This document shows, piece after piece, positions 41,763-51,150 of a stretch of 64,000 nt of DNA. Under the pieces are notes generated by a model. That model ran no database searches. It saw only the letters and a program-made list of their open reading frames with translations, and was not told where the DNA came from. The stretch spans positions 124,001-188,000 of the forward strand of contig NZ_JAHGAW010000003.1 of the NCBI RefSeq assembly GCF_018603885.1, read 5' to 3'. A program made the position numbers and the translations under genes. Within the stretch, counting starts at the first letter, position 1. Each line of letters starts with the position of its first letter. Source of the DNA: Sphingobium nicotianae. Its GTDB lineage: Bacteria; Pseudomonadota; Alphaproteobacteria; Sphingomonadales; Sphingomonadaceae.

Positions 41763-43471
41763 ACGCGCGAGCTGCGTCGCCAAGCTTTGCCGAGCTCTAC
41801 ACACCCAAGCTGGTGACGGTGCTGCGCGAGGGATATGACTTTGCCGGGATTCGCGCGGATGCGGTGGCCGGCCTCACCGTTGCGATCGTGGCGCTGCCGC
41901 TCTCCATGGCCATTGCGATCGCCTCCGGCGTCAGCCCGGAGCGTGGGCTGTACACCGCGATTATCGGCGGCTTCCTCATCTCGCTGCTCGGCGGCAGCCG
42001 TTTCCAGATCGGCGGACCGGCGGGCGCCTTCATCGTGCTGGTCGCCGCGACGGTGGCACGGCATGGGCTGGAAGGCCTGCTGATCGCGACCTTCCTCTCG
42101 GGGCTCATGCTGATGACGGTCGGCTGGCTGCGCCTGGGCACCTTCGTCAAGTTCATCCCCTATCCCGTGACCGTCGGTTTCACCGCGGGCATCGGCATCA
42201 TCATCTTCGCCAGCCAGATCAAGGATCTGCTCGGCCTGACCTTGTCCGGCCCGGAGCCCGGCGAGCTGATCCCCAAGATCGAAGTGCTGGCGGCTGCGTT
42301 GCCGACGGTCAATGCCGCGGCCGTCGGCATCGCGCTGGTCGCCATCGCGATCATCTTTGCCTGCCGTGTCTGGCGACCGCATTGGCCGGGCTTTCTCATT
42401 GCGGTCGCCGTGACGGCCGTGCTGGCCTTGGCGCTCCATCTTCCGGTCGAGACGATCGGCTCGCGCTTTGGCGGCATTCCGCGCGCGCTACCGGTCCCGC
42501 ATCTTCCCGATCTCTCGCTCCCGCGCGTGACGGCGCTGCTCCCCTCGGCGCTGTCCTTCACCCTGCTGGGCGCCATCGAGAGCCTGCTTTCGGCCGTGGT
42601 GGCGGACAGCATGAGCGGCGGGCGCCACCGTTCCAATTGCGAGCTGGTGGCGCAGGGCGCGGCCAATTGCGCGTCCGCCCTGTTCGGCGGCCTCTGCGTG
42701 ACCGGCACCATCGCGCGCACCGCCACCAATGTCCGCGCCGGGGCGCGCGGCCCCGTCGCGGGCATGCTGCATGCGCTGTTCCTGCTGGCCTTCATTCTGG
42801 TCGCAGCGCCGCTCGCCAGCTACATTCCGCTCGCCGGGCTGGCAGGATTGCTCGCGACCGTCTGCTGGAACATGATCGAACGCGACGAGATCACGACCTT
42901 GTTCCGTGCCTCGCGCGGCGCGGCGCTGGTGCTGGTCGTGACCTTCCTCGTCGTCATCTTCCGCGATCTCGGCCTCGGCATCCTGGTCGGTTTCTCGCTC
43001 GGCGCCATCATCACGCTGCAGCGCATGGCCCAGGCGGTCGCGATCGAAAGCGGCGCTCCGATAATCGAGGGGGATCGCGCCGACAGTGACAATGGCCCGA
43101 GCGTGATCAATCCTGCCGCCGGTGATCCGGACATCGCTTTCTGCCGCATTTCCGGAGCCTTCTTCTTTGGCTCGGCCGGCATGGTCGGCGCGACGCTGGA
43201 CCGCCTCGGAGAGCATCCGCGCGCCTATGTGGTCGATCTTTCGGACGTGCCGATGCTGGATTCGACCGGTGCTGCAACGATCGAAAGCTTTGTGCGCAAG
43301 ATCGGCCGGCGTCAGGCCAAGCTTTATATCAGCGGTGCGCGGGCGTCCGTGCGGCATGTGCTGTTCGCCCATGGCGTGAAGCCCCCGCATGCCCGTTTCT
43401 ATGCCGACATGGGCGAGGCGATCGCGGCCGCGCGGGCAGGAAAAGCAGCCGAGGAAGAGACACTGCACTGA
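41759..43471 (+). CDS. SulP-family anion transporter with STAS domain
   Basis: A 570-residue permease. Membrane region about 25-420, with GYDFAGIRADAVAGLTVAIV, ALPLSMAIAIASGVSPERGL, FQIGGPAGAFIVLVAATVA, FIPYPVTVGFTAGIGIIIFA, NCELVAQGAANCASALFGGL and TGTIARTATNVRAGARGPVA. A C-terminal STAS domain (about 455-560) includes AYVVDLSDVPMLDSTGAATI. SulP proteins move sulfate, bicarbonate or dicarboxylates; no CysA-type genes or carbonic anhydrase are adjacent to decide between them. The STAS domain regulates or positions the transporter. It is co-translated with the XRE regulator upstream. Confidence 0.93.
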   Translation: MNARAASPSFAELYTPKLVTVLREGYDFAGIRADAVAGLTVAIVALPLSMAIAIASGVSPERGLYTAIIGGFLISLLGGSRFQIGGPAGAFIVLVAATVARHGLEGLLIATFLSGLMLMTVGWLRLGTFVKFIPYPVTVGFTAGIGIIIFASQIKDLLGLTLSGPEPGELIPKIEVLAAALPTVNAAAVGIALVAIAIIFACRVWRPHWPGFLIAVAVTAVLALALHLPVETIGSRFGGIPRALPVPHLPDLSLPRVTALLPSALSFTLLGAIESLLSAVVADSMSGGRHRSNCELVAQGAANCASALFGGLCVTGTIARTATNVRAGARGPVAGMLHALFLLAFILVAAPLASYIPLAGLAGLLATVCWNMIERDEITTLFRASRGAALVLVVTFLVVIFRDLGLGILVGFSLGAIITLQRMAQAVAIESGAPIIEGDRADSDNGPSVINPAAGDPDIAFCRISGAFFFGSAGMVGATLDRLGEHPRAYVVDLSDVPMLDSTGAATIESFVRKIGRRQAKLYISGARASVRHVLFAHGVKPPHARFYADMGEAIAAARAGKAAEEETLH

Positions 43472-43487
43472 GCGGCGTGAGGCGCGC

Positions 43488-44441
43488 TCAATAGCCCCGG
43501 CTGAAATCGACGACATGCTCCAGCGGCTCGCCGGCGAGATAATGCTGCAGATTCTTGAGGAAGCGCTGGGCCCCGCGCTGGAAGGCGGTGGTCTGGCTTT
43601 GCCCCGAGAGATGCATGGTGATGAGCGTGTTGGGCGCCTTCCACAGCGGATGGTCGGCAGGCAGAGGCTCAGGCGTGGTGACGTCGAGGAAGGCGCCGCC
43701 GATCTGGCCGGAGTCCAGCGCGGCGATGAGCGCGGTCTGATCGACGAGGTCGCCGCGCGCGATGTTGACGATACGGGCGCCCGGTTTCATCGCGGCCAGC
43801 TCGGCCGCGCCGATGCTTTCCCTCGTCTCGCCAGTGTTGGGCGCGGCGATGATGACGAAATCATACTCGCCCAGCAGCGGGCGCCATTCATCCGGGCCGA
43901 GCACGTTCGGGTCCGGGTCGGGGCTGCGGCGCACGCCGGTCACCTTGACGCCAAAGGCCCGCAGCCGTGCGCCGATCTCCCGGCCGATCGCGCCATAGCC
44001 AAGGATGAGCGCGCTGCTGTTCATCATCTCGAAGCGCACCGGCGGCCCGTTCAGCCAGTCGGCGCGGTCGTGGGCGCGCACCACCACGTCGAGGCGTTTG
44101 GCGAGAACAAGCGCGCCCATCACCGCATATTCCGCGACGATGTCCGGCATCATGCCGGCCCCCGTGGTGAGGATCTGGCCGCGCTCGCGGATTTCCTTGG
44201 TCGGGAAGGCGTCGAGGCCGACACCGACCGTGTTGATCCATGTCGCGTTGATCGCGGCCTTGGGACCTGCGAAGAAGGCGCCGCTCGCCCAGTCGTCGAA
44301 CCAGCCGATCTCGGCCTGCGGGGCGAGTTCCAGACATTCCTCAAGGCTTGAGAAGCCCTTCACCGCGACGCTGTCCGGCAGCATCGCCTCGAACTGGACG
44401 CGGAACTGCTCCGGGAAGACGATGAGGGGTTTGTGCGCCAT
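43488..44441 (-). CDS. D-2-hydroxyacid dehydrogenase (NAD-dependent)
   Basis: A 317-residue two-domain dehydrogenase. The cofactor site is ALILGYGAIGREIGARLRAF. Catalytic residues: Arg in IVNIARGDLVDQTALIAAL, Glu in LDVTTPEPLPADHPLW and His in NTLITMHLSGQS. It reduces a 2-oxo acid or oxidises a D-2-hydroxy acid; glyoxylate/hydroxypyruvate or phenylpyruvate-type substrates are typical. The start ATG overlaps the cysS stop (TGATG), an unusual but tight coupling with a housekeeping gene. Confidence 0.9.
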   Translation of the reverse strand: MAHKPLIVFPEQFRVQFEAMLPDSVAVKGFSSLEECLELAPQAEIGWFDDWASGAFFAGPKAAINATWINTVGVGLDAFPTKEIRERGQILTTGAGMMPDIVAEYAVMGALVLAKRLDVVVRAHDRADWLNGPPVRFEMMNSSALILGYGAIGREIGARLRAFGVKVTGVRRSPDPDPNVLGPDEWRPLLGEYDFVIIAAPNTGETRESIGAAELAAMKPGARIVNIARGDLVDQTALIAALDSGQIGGAFLDVTTPEPLPADHPLWKAPNTLITMHLSGQSQTTAFQRGAQRFLKNLQHYLAGEPLEHVVDFSRGY

Positions 44442-45907
44442 CAGTCCAGCTTCCATTCCCAGCCCAGCGGATCGCCGTCCATCACCTCGATGCCCGAGGC
44501 GTTCAGCGAATCGCGGATGGCGTCCGACTCAGCAAAATCCCTGGCGGCGCGCGCTTCCCTGCGCTGGGCGAGAGCGGTCTCGATCTCGGTCTCCGCGATG
44601 GTGGCGGTGATGGGACGGAGGCGCAGGTCTGTGCGCGAAAGTGCGAGCAGGCCGAACCCCAGGACGGCGTCCATACGCTCGATCAGCGCACGCTTCTCCT
44701 CAACAGACACTTTCTTCATCGCCACGGCCTCGTCGAGCACGGTGAGGGCGACGGCGGTGTTGAGATCGTCACTGACAGCAGCGTCGAAGCTCGCGAGCAG
44801 CGACGCCAGCTTGGGGTGCGTGACAGCGTCAGCCGTCGCGATGTCCCTGAGCGGCGCAACCGCCATCACCATGCGCTTCAGCCGCGTCAGCGCCGCGCCG
44901 AGATTGTCCCAGCTAAACTCCAGCTCCGAGCGGTAATGCGCCTGCAGGCACATCAGGCGATAGGCGAGCGGGTGATAGCCGCGATCGACGAGCAGTTGCA
45001 GGCGCAGGAACTCGCCCGCCGACTTGGACATTTTGCCGCCGCGATCGATCAGGAAATTATTGTGCATCCAGATGCGCGCGCCGCTGTTCTGCGCGCAATC
45101 GAGCGTTCCATGATCATGATCGAAGCCCTGGATCGCCTGGTTCTGGGCGATCTCGTTGGGGTGGTGAATCTCGCGATGATCAATGCCGCCGGTGTGGATG
45201 TCGAAGGGAAGGCCGAGCTTCGCCTTGCTCATCACCGAACATTCGAGATGCCAGCCCGGCGCGCCGCGACCCCAGGGCGAATCCCACTCCATCTGGCGCG
45301 TCTCGCCGGCCGGCGTCTTGCGCCAGATGGCGAAATCGGCGGCGTGGCGCTTGCCCTCCACCTCCTCGATGCGGCCTTCTCCTTCGTCCGTGGTCGCGCG
45401 GGCAAGACGGCCATAGTCGGCGACGGTCGAGACATCGAAGTAGAGGCCGGAGTCGAGCTCGTAGCAATGGTCGGCGGCGATGGCTCTGGCCGCCTCGATC
45501 ATCTGTGGGACATAGTCGGTCGCGACCGTCCAGCGATAGGGATCGCGTACGTTCAACCATTTGAGATCGCGCTTGAATTCACCGGTGTAGAAGGCGGCGA
45601 TGTCCCACGCGGTCTTGCCCAGGTTCGCGGCGGCCCTCTCCATCTTGTCATCGCCTTCGTCGGCGTCCGATGTCAGATGGCCGACATCGGTGATGTTGAT
45701 GACATGGCGCAGGGCATAGCCCTTGAAGGCGAGCGTGCGGCCGAGCGTGTCGGCGAACACATAGGCACGCATGTTGCCGATATGCTGGTAATTATAGACC
45801 GTCGGACCGCAGCTGTAGACGCGCGCCTCGCCGGGGTGGACGGGCGTGAACGGCTCGACCGCGCGGGTCAGGCTGTTGAACAGGCGCAGGGGGATGGGCT
45901 CGGTCAT
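44441..45907 (-). CDS. cysS: Cysteinyl-tRNA synthetase
   Basis: A 488-residue class I synthetase. The first zinc Cys is in VYSCGPTVYNYQHIGNMRAY, which also carries the HIGN (HIGH) motif. Further zinc ligands are in WHLECSVMS and GIDHREIHHPNEIAQ. The KMSKS loop is RGGKMSKSAGEFLRLQLLVD, followed by the DALR anticodon-binding region. It charges tRNA-Cys with cysteine. The gene is intact and of normal length. Confidence 0.97.
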   Translation of the reverse strand: MTEPIPLRLFNSLTRAVEPFTPVHPGEARVYSCGPTVYNYQHIGNMRAYVFADTLGRTLAFKGYALRHVINITDVGHLTSDADEGDDKMERAAANLGKTAWDIAAFYTGEFKRDLKWLNVRDPYRWTVATDYVPQMIEAARAIAADHCYELDSGLYFDVSTVADYGRLARATTDEGEGRIEEVEGKRHAADFAIWRKTPAGETRQMEWDSPWGRGAPGWHLECSVMSKAKLGLPFDIHTGGIDHREIHHPNEIAQNQAIQGFDHDHGTLDCAQNSGARIWMHNNFLIDRGGKMSKSAGEFLRLQLLVDRGYHPLAYRLMCLQAHYRSELEFSWDNLGAALTRLKRMVMAVAPLRDIATADAVTHPKLASLLASFDAAVSDDLNTAVALTVLDEAVAMKKVSVEEKRALIERMDAVLGFGLLALSRTDLRLRPITATIAETEIETALAQRREARAARDFAESDAIRDSLNASGIEVMDGDPLGWEWKLD

Positions 45908-45948
45908 GGCGTGCTCATGTGAGCGGCGGGGACTTTTTTGCCAATAGC

Positions 45949-46032
45949 TAAAATCCGTTCGGGCTCGGCTCGTCGAAGTCTCTCCCTTCTAAGAAGAGGA
46001 ACCTTAGACGGGCCCAGCGCGAACGGATTTTA
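45949..46032. repeat. Palindromic interspersed repeat between cysS and infC
   Basis: TAAAATCCGTTCG (45949-45961) and CGAACGGATTTTA (46020-46032) are a perfect 13-bp inverted repeat. The inner sequence GGGCTCGGCTCGTCGAAG and its imperfect partner extend the pairing into a long hairpin with CTTCTAAGAAG near the tip. It fills most of the 153-bp gap between infC and cysS and may end infC transcription. GTTCGGGCT...GTCGAAG elements are, from memory, frequent in sphingomonad genomes. Confidence 0.78.
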
Positions 46033-46060
46033 TGCAGACGGCATAATTGCCGAGCTGCGT

Positions 46061-46600
46061 TCAGCTTTTCGGTGAGAGCACCATCAGCATCTGGCGGCCT
46101 TCGAGTCGCGGATAGCTCTCGACCTTGGCAACTTCGGAGGTATTCTCGGCGACGCGCTGGAGCAGCTGCATGCCGAGTTGCTGGTGCGCCATCTCGCGGC
46201 CGCGGAAGCGCAGGGTGACCTTGACCTTGTCGCCTTCCTCGATGAAGTCGAAGACCTTCTTCATCTTCGTATCATAGTCATGATCGTCGATGTTCGGCCG
46301 CATCTTGATCTCTTTGATCTCCTGCGTGCGCTGGGTCTTGCGGGCAATATTGGCCTTTTTCTGCGCCTCGTACTTGAACTTGCCAATATCGAGGAACTTG
46401 CAGACCGGCGGATCGGCATTGGGCGAGACCTCGACGAGATCGAGACCGATTTCGGCAGCCTGCTCGATCGCTTCGCGCGTGAACATCACGCCAAGATTTT
46501 CGCCTTCTTCATCAATGACGCGCACCTTGGGCACATTGATGAATTCATTGTAGCGCGGGCCGTTCATCGGCTGGGGTGGCGCCATCGGGCGGCGCATCAT
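46061..46600 (-). CDS. infC: Translation initiation factor IF-3
   Basis: A normal IF3: the N domain [60 protein letters not shown], a Lys-rich linker [18 protein letters not shown], and the C domain [40 protein letters not shown]. It keeps 30S subunits free of 50S and proofreads initiator tRNA. The coordinates use the first in-frame ATG (46600), but the only good ribosome binding site (AAGGAG, 46626-46621) is 20 bases away from it and ideally spaced for an in-frame ATC at 46612. The true start is therefore probably AUC, matching the known use of a rare codon for IF3 autoregulation. Confidence 0.95.
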   Translation of the reverse strand: MMRRPMAPPQPMNGPRYNEFINVPKVRVIDEEGENLGVMFTREAIEQAAEIGLDLVEVSPNADPPVCKFLDIGKFKYEAQKKANIARKTQRTQEIKEIKMRPNIDDHDYDTKMKKVFDFIEEGDKVKVTLRFRGREMAHQQLGMQLLQRVAENTSEVAKVESYPRLEGRQMLMVLSPKS

Positions 46601-46609
46601 CGGGGGAGG

Positions 46610-46626
46610 GATAACCAGTTCTCCTT
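46610..46626 (-). promoter_or_regulatory. Ribosome binding site and rare ATC start of infC
   Basis: AAGGAG at 46626-46621 is followed after eight bases (AACTGGTT) by ATC at 46612-46610, in frame with infC. The first ATG is four codons further on, beyond the reach of that site. Confidence 0.55.
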
Positions 46627-46823
46627 AGGGTGGTTCTGTCGGTCTCTTAACTTAACGGTTTTTGAGCGCAACTTAAAGAGGCGCGGCTGAAAGAACACGC
46701 GGCTGCGGCGCCTATGCCACAATCCGGTTAACGTCCTTCGAATGCGGCGGGGCACTAAGGCGCAGCCGGACGATCCCGGTGCCATAGAGTGGCCGGCGCG
46801 CAATCCACTGGAAGGATGGGCAA

Positions 46824-48827
46824 TCAGCGCAGATCCGGGGGCGTCGCCTCGGTAACGAGCTGGGCGATCAGATCGTCGATCTTCATCACCTTCTGATGCT
46901 CGTCCGAGCCGAGGCGGCGCAGGGCGACGGTGCCTTCCTCCGCCTCGCGCCGGCCGACGACCAGCAGGTTCGGCACCTTGGCGAGGCTATGTTCGCGCAC
47001 CTTGTAGTTGATCTTCTCGTTGCGCACGTCGGTGTCGACGCGCAGCCCGGCGGCGCGCATCTTCTCCGCGACCTCATGGGCATAGTCGTCGGCATCCGAG
47101 ACGATCGTTGCGACGACGGCCTGCACCGGTGCGAGCCACATCGGAAACTTGCCGGCATGATGTTCGATCAGGATGCCAATGAATCGCTCGAACGTCCCCA
47201 GGATCGCACGGTGGAGCATGATCGGGCGATGGCGTTCGCCATCCTCGCCGACATAGCTCGCGTCGAGCCGCTCGGGCAGCACCGTGTCGGTCTGGATCGT
47301 GCCGCACTGCCACGTCCGGCCGATCGCGTCGGTCAGGTGGAATTCGAGCTTAGGCGCATAAAAGGCGCCTTCGCCCGGCAGCTCCTCCCAGCCATAGGCC
47401 TCGGTGGCGCGGCCCGTGGCGGCGACGGCGTTACGCAGGCTCTGCTCGGACCAGTCCCACATCTCATCGCTGCCGAAGCGCTGCTCCGGCCGCAGGGCGA
47501 GCTTGATCGCATAGCTCTCGAAGCCGAGATGCTTGTAGACGCTGTCGAGCAGATCGCAGAAGGCCGCGACTTCCTCGACCAGCTGATCCTCGCGCACGAA
47601 GATATGGGCGTCGTCCTGCGTGAACTGGCGCACCCGCATGATTCCGTGCAGCGCGCCATGCGCCTCGTTGCGGTGGCAGCAGCCAAACTCGGCCATGCGC
47701 AGCGGCAGGTCGCGATAGGATTTGATTCCCTGCTTGAAGATGAGGATGTGCGCGGGACAGTTCATCGGCTTGAGCGCCATCCACTCGGCGGCGTCGGAGA
47801 CGACAGGGCCCTCATCCTGCGTGTTCGGCACCTCATCGGGAATGACGAACATATTCTCGCGATATTTGCCCCAGTGGCCGGACTGCTCCCATTGGCGCGC
47901 GTCCATGATCTGCGGCGTCTTCACTTCGTGATAGCCTGCCTTGTCGAGCCGGCGGCGCATATAGGCCTCCAGCGCGCGCCAGACGATGTAGCCCTTGGGA
48001 TGCCAGAAGACCGAGCCATGCGCTTCCTGCTGGAGGTGGAACAGGTCCATCTCCTGGCCGATCTTGCGATGGTCGCGCTTGGCGGCTTCCTCCAGGCGCA
48101 GCAGATGCGAATCGAGCTGCTTCTTGTTGAGCCAGCCCGTGCCGTAGATGCGTGAGAGCATGGCGTTGCGCTGGTCGCCGCGCCAGTAGGCGCCCGAGAC
48201 GCGCGTCAGCTTGAAGGCCTGCGGATCCAGCTTGCCGGTCGAGGCGAGATGCGGGCCACGGCACATGTCGAGCCAGTCACCGCCGGACCAATAGACCGTC
48301 AGATCCTCGTCGCCGGGCAGCTCGGCCGCCCATTCCGCCTTGAAGCTCTCGCCCTGGCTCGCCCAGCGCTCGATCAGCGCCTCGCGGCTCCAGACCTCGC
48401 GGCGCAGCGGCTTGTCGGCAGCGATGATCTCGCGCATCTTCGCCTCGATCGCCGGCAGGTCCTCCTCGGTGAACGGGCCGCGATCCTTGGGCGCAGCCAC
48501 GTCATAATAGAAGCCGTCGTCCGTCGATGGGCCGAACGTGATCTGCGTGCCGGGGAAGAGACTTTGCACCGCCTCGGCCAGGACATGCGCAAAATCGTGG
48601 CGGACGAGCTCCAGCGCATCCTTCTCGTCCTTCGCCGTGACGAGGGCGAGCTGGGCGTCGGCCTCCAGCGGCCGCATGATGTCGTAAAGCGCGCCGTCGA
48701 CCTTGGCGGCCAGCGCCGCCTTGGCGAGTCCCGGGCCGATGTCGGCCGCGATCTGCGCCGGGGTGGTCCCGCGCGCGACTTCGCGCTGCGAGCCATCGGG
48801 GAGCGTGATCTTCAGTAGTTCCGTCAT
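46824..48827 (-). CDS. thrS: Threonyl-tRNA synthetase
   Basis: A 667-residue class II synthetase with all domains: TGS (about 1-64, [20 protein letters not shown]), editing/SAD (about 65-230, [16 protein letters not shown] with the HxxxH zinc-like motif and [12 protein letters not shown]), a catalytic core with [20 protein letters not shown] (zinc Cys), [20 protein letters not shown] (motif 2) and [20 protein letters not shown] (motif 3), and an anticodon domain (about 565-660). It lies upstream of infC, the common thrS-infC order, with a 223-bp gap. Confidence 0.97.
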   Translation of the reverse strand: MTELLKITLPDGSQREVARGTTPAQIAADIGPGLAKAALAAKVDGALYDIMRPLEADAQLALVTAKDEKDALELVRHDFAHVLAEAVQSLFPGTQITFGPSTDDGFYYDVAAPKDRGPFTEEDLPAIEAKMREIIAADKPLRREVWSREALIERWASQGESFKAEWAAELPGDEDLTVYWSGGDWLDMCRGPHLASTGKLDPQAFKLTRVSGAYWRGDQRNAMLSRIYGTGWLNKKQLDSHLLRLEEAAKRDHRKIGQEMDLFHLQQEAHGSVFWHPKGYIVWRALEAYMRRRLDKAGYHEVKTPQIMDARQWEQSGHWGKYRENMFVIPDEVPNTQDEGPVVSDAAEWMALKPMNCPAHILIFKQGIKSYRDLPLRMAEFGCCHRNEAHGALHGIMRVRQFTQDDAHIFVREDQLVEEVAAFCDLLDSVYKHLGFESYAIKLALRPEQRFGSDEMWDWSEQSLRNAVAATGRATEAYGWEELPGEGAFYAPKLEFHLTDAIGRTWQCGTIQTDTVLPERLDASYVGEDGERHRPIMLHRAILGTFERFIGILIEHHAGKFPMWLAPVQAVVATIVSDADDYAHEVAEKMRAAGLRVDTDVRNEKINYKVREHSLAKVPNLLVVGRREAEEGTVALRRLGSDEHQKVMKIDDLIAQLVTEATPPDLR

Positions 48828-48946
48828 CGGTTTCGTCCCTGTCTGCGGACCTGCCCCTAGGCAAGCCCGGCCCGATTGAAAAGAGGCTGGAAAGGGATGG
48901 GATCGCCGTTCGGCCCATTCCCTCGCCGGGGTGGGCCTCTGGCTGC

Positions 48947-49063
48947 TTGCGTCAGATCGTGGCGCGCGTGCCGAGACCCCCCGGAGTGGTCCGGGTGGTT
49001 ATTGTCGTCGTGGTGATGGCGATCGGCCTCGGCATGGGCGGCTTCATAGCAGCCGAAGGTTAA
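48947..49063 (+). CDS. Possible small membrane peptide (38 residues)
   Basis: In the 476-bp gap between thrS and the next gene, one frame reads [13 protein letters not shown] and then the strongly hydrophobic [20 protein letters not shown] before a TAA. That looks like a basic head and one TM helix. The start would be TTG (48947) or a later GTG, and the ribosome binding site is poor, so this may be chance. The rest of the gap (49064-49303) is AT-richer promoter-like DNA. Confidence 0.25.
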   Translation: MRQIVARVPRPPGVVRVVIVVVVMAIGLGMGGFIAAEG

Positions 49064-49303
49064 GCTGTCATCTCCGGGATCGTGTGTGCGAGGAATCGCG
49101 CTAGCCCGGGAGCGCATGATCAGCGTCGTCGCCTCAATGTAAATGACGCTTGACTAAATATATCGGCGTTTGTAAAGTTTGCTTATCTATATGACAAGGA
49201 AACCATCCAAACCTCTCAACCTGCAACCTCGCACCGCAGGTGAACGCAAATCCAGCGACGCGGGCCACGCATCCCCGACCCAATCCCCAATCAGGACATT
49301 GCC

Positions 49304-49915
49304 ATGACGAACTCGACCGCAGATATGCCCGAAGCCTACCCGGCCCGCACGCGTCGGCTGAGCGCCGTCATCATCGCCTTTCCCATCGTCCTGATCGGAG
49401 GCGGGGTAGCGCTCAAGGCGCTGCACCTCGGCTGGATCGGCCTGGTCGGCTATCTCGTACTGGCCATGATTATGACGGTGGCGCTGGTCCGCGCGGCACA
49501 GGCCCGGGCCAAGGCGACAGGCTGCGCCAGTCCGGCGATGATCCGCTACAATAATCGCATGATGGTCGCCTCCATGCTCTACATGGCGATCCTCTTCCTC
49601 TCGATCTTCGCTTTCAAGCATTGGCACCTTGCGGGACCATTGCTCTGGGCCGCGGCGATTGCCACGGCGGCGCCGGTCCTCGGCATGGTCTGGGCGATGG
49701 CGCGGCTGGTCATTGAGGAGAGCGACGAATATCTTCGCTCCCGAATCGTGCGGCAGGCTTTGTTCGGCCTGGGCGGACTGCTTGCGATCGGCACGGTCTG
49801 GGGCTTTCTCGAGCAATTCGAGCTGGTGCCGCATGTCCCGGCCTGGGCGGTGGTGCCGGTGTTCGCGCTCGGCCTGGGCGTCTCGAACCTCATCTTTCGC
49901 GGCGACAAGGCATGA
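49304..49915 (+). CDS. Membrane protein paired with XRE regulator
   Basis: A 203-residue protein with about six TM helices in three hairpins: AVIIAFPIVLIGGGVALKAL, IGLVGYLVLAMIMTVALVRA, MMVASMLYMAILFLSIFAFK, LLWAAAIATAAPVLGMVWAM, ALFGLGGLLAIGTVWGFLEQ, WAVVPVFALGLGVSNLIF. No known transporter motif. Its 3' end overlaps the XRE gene by four bases (ATGA), an arrangement repeated in many sphingomonads. It could be a membrane sensor or an immunity-like partner of the regulator; the function is not known. Confidence 0.8.
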   Translation: MTNSTADMPEAYPARTRRLSAVIIAFPIVLIGGGVALKALHLGWIGLVGYLVLAMIMTVALVRAAQARAKATGCASPAMIRYNNRMMVASMLYMAILFLSIFAFKHWHLAGPLLWAAAIATAAPVLGMVWAMARLVIEESDEYLRSRIVRQALFGLGGLLAIGTVWGFLEQFELVPHVPAWAVVPVFALGLGVSNLIFRGDKA

Positions 49916-50103
49916 AGAACCGCCTCAAGGTGCTTCGCGCCGAGCGCGACTGGAGCCAGCAGGATCTGGCCGAACGGCTGGAGGTCAGCCGGCAGAGCGT
50001 CAACGCCATCGAGACCGGCAAATATGATCCCTCGTTGCCGCTGGCGTTCCGGATCGCGGATCTCTTCGAAATGACAATCGAGCAAATCTTCTCGCGGGAC
50101 TAG
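49912..50103 (+). CDS. Small XRE-family regulator (YozG-like)
   Basis: A 63-residue single helix-turn-helix protein: MKNRLKVLRAERDWSQQDLA, ERLEVSRQSVNAIETGKYDP, SLPLAFRIADLFEMTIEQIF. It is the compact Cro/CI type with the usual SxxxVNxIExGKYxPSLxLA signature. It is co-translated with the membrane protein gene upstream, whose transcription it probably controls. Confidence 0.93.
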   Translation: MKNRLKVLRAERDWSQQDLAERLEVSRQSVNAIETGKYDPSLPLAFRIADLFEMTIEQIFSRD

Positions 50104-50130
50104 GCCCCGCCCACGTCCAAGGAGCTTTCC

Positions 50131-51039
50131 ATGACCATGATCCAACGGCTTGCCTTCGCCATGCTGGCGACGGCCACCATCCCGCACATACTCGGCACGC
50201 CGGCGTACGGCGCTGAAATCGCAGTATCCGGAGCGATCTCTGAACAACATGACCGTTTCACGGTCGAGCGGATCGGCGATTCAGGGCCGGACGTCATCCT
50301 GATCCCCGGTCTCGCCACGCCGCGTGAGGTTTACGCCGGTCTCGCAGATGCGCTCAGGGGCACGGCGCGGCTGCATCTGGTCCAGCTGCGCGGCTTCGCG
50401 GCAGGCGACCCCGGGCCAAATGCGCAGGGCGGCGCCATCGCCGGCCTGACCAATGGGCTCGCCGACTATATCGCCTCCCACAAGCTCAGCCACGTGCGGC
50501 TAGTCGGCCATTCGCTGGGCGGCTTGGCTGCGCTTCGGCTCGCCCGGCTGCATCCCGCCAATATCGATGGTGTCATGATCGTCGATGCAATGCCCTTCAT
50601 CGGCACCCTCTTCATGGGCCCTGCTGCGACCGTCGAGGCGGCCGCGCCACAAGCGGCGATGATGCGCGACCGGATGCTCGCCATGGCGGCGGCCGGAGGG
50701 AAGCTGCCGCCCGCGACAGATCTCGCCGCGAGCCAGGATGGCAAGGCCAAGATCACCCAATGGACCGCCGCTGCCGATCTGCGCACAGTGGCAATGGCAA
50801 CCTACGAGGATCTGACAACGGATGAGCGTTCCGGTCTTGCGACCATTTCAGCACCGCTCACCATCGTCTTTCCCTGGTCTGGCGCCACGGACGCGCCGAC
50901 GCGCGCGGCCTATGAGGCGGCATATAAGGCGGTGCCCAAAATCCGGTTCGTGCCGGTTGCCCAGAGCGGCCACTTCGTGATGCTCGACCAGCCGGCGGCG
51001 TTTGCAGCGGCCGTACGCGACTTCATCGCCGCGCATTGA
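50131..51039 (+). CDS. Exported alpha/beta hydrolase
   Basis: A 302-residue protein. The signal peptide spans about 1-27 (ending in AYG-A). The hydrolase core shows GPDVILIPGLATPREVYAGL (oxyanion strand), the nucleophile elbow VRLVGHSLGGLAALRLARLH, a lid of Ala-rich helices, and a C-terminal VAQSGHFVMLDQPAAFAAAV with the catalytic His. The acid is probably an Asp near FPWSGATDAPT. A periplasmic esterase or lipase-like activity is likely; the substrate is unknown. It starts 28 bp after the XRE gene and may share its promoter. Confidence 0.87.
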   Translation: MTMIQRLAFAMLATATIPHILGTPAYGAEIAVSGAISEQHDRFTVERIGDSGPDVILIPGLATPREVYAGLADALRGTARLHLVQLRGFAAGDPGPNAQGGAIAGLTNGLADYIASHKLSHVRLVGHSLGGLAALRLARLHPANIDGVMIVDAMPFIGTLFMGPAATVEAAAPQAAMMRDRMLAMAAAGGKLPPATDLAASQDGKAKITQWTAAADLRTVAMATYEDLTTDERSGLATISAPLTIVFPWSGATDAPTRAAYEAAYKAVPKIRFVPVAQSGHFVMLDQPAAFAAAVRDFIAAH

Positions 51040-51150
51040 GGCGGCGGGCTTCGGGACGGGGCAAAGCCGGCTACGGTGCGCTAAAGAATGTTTCCGTGTT
51101 CGGGCGGTGCGGCGCCCGGTACGGAACAGGAGCTTCTTGATCTGGAGTCC

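Noticed and set aside
46601..46823. A separate small gene or classical leader peptide between thrS and infC
   Set aside because: No open frame with a ribosome binding site was found apart from the AUC start of infC itself.
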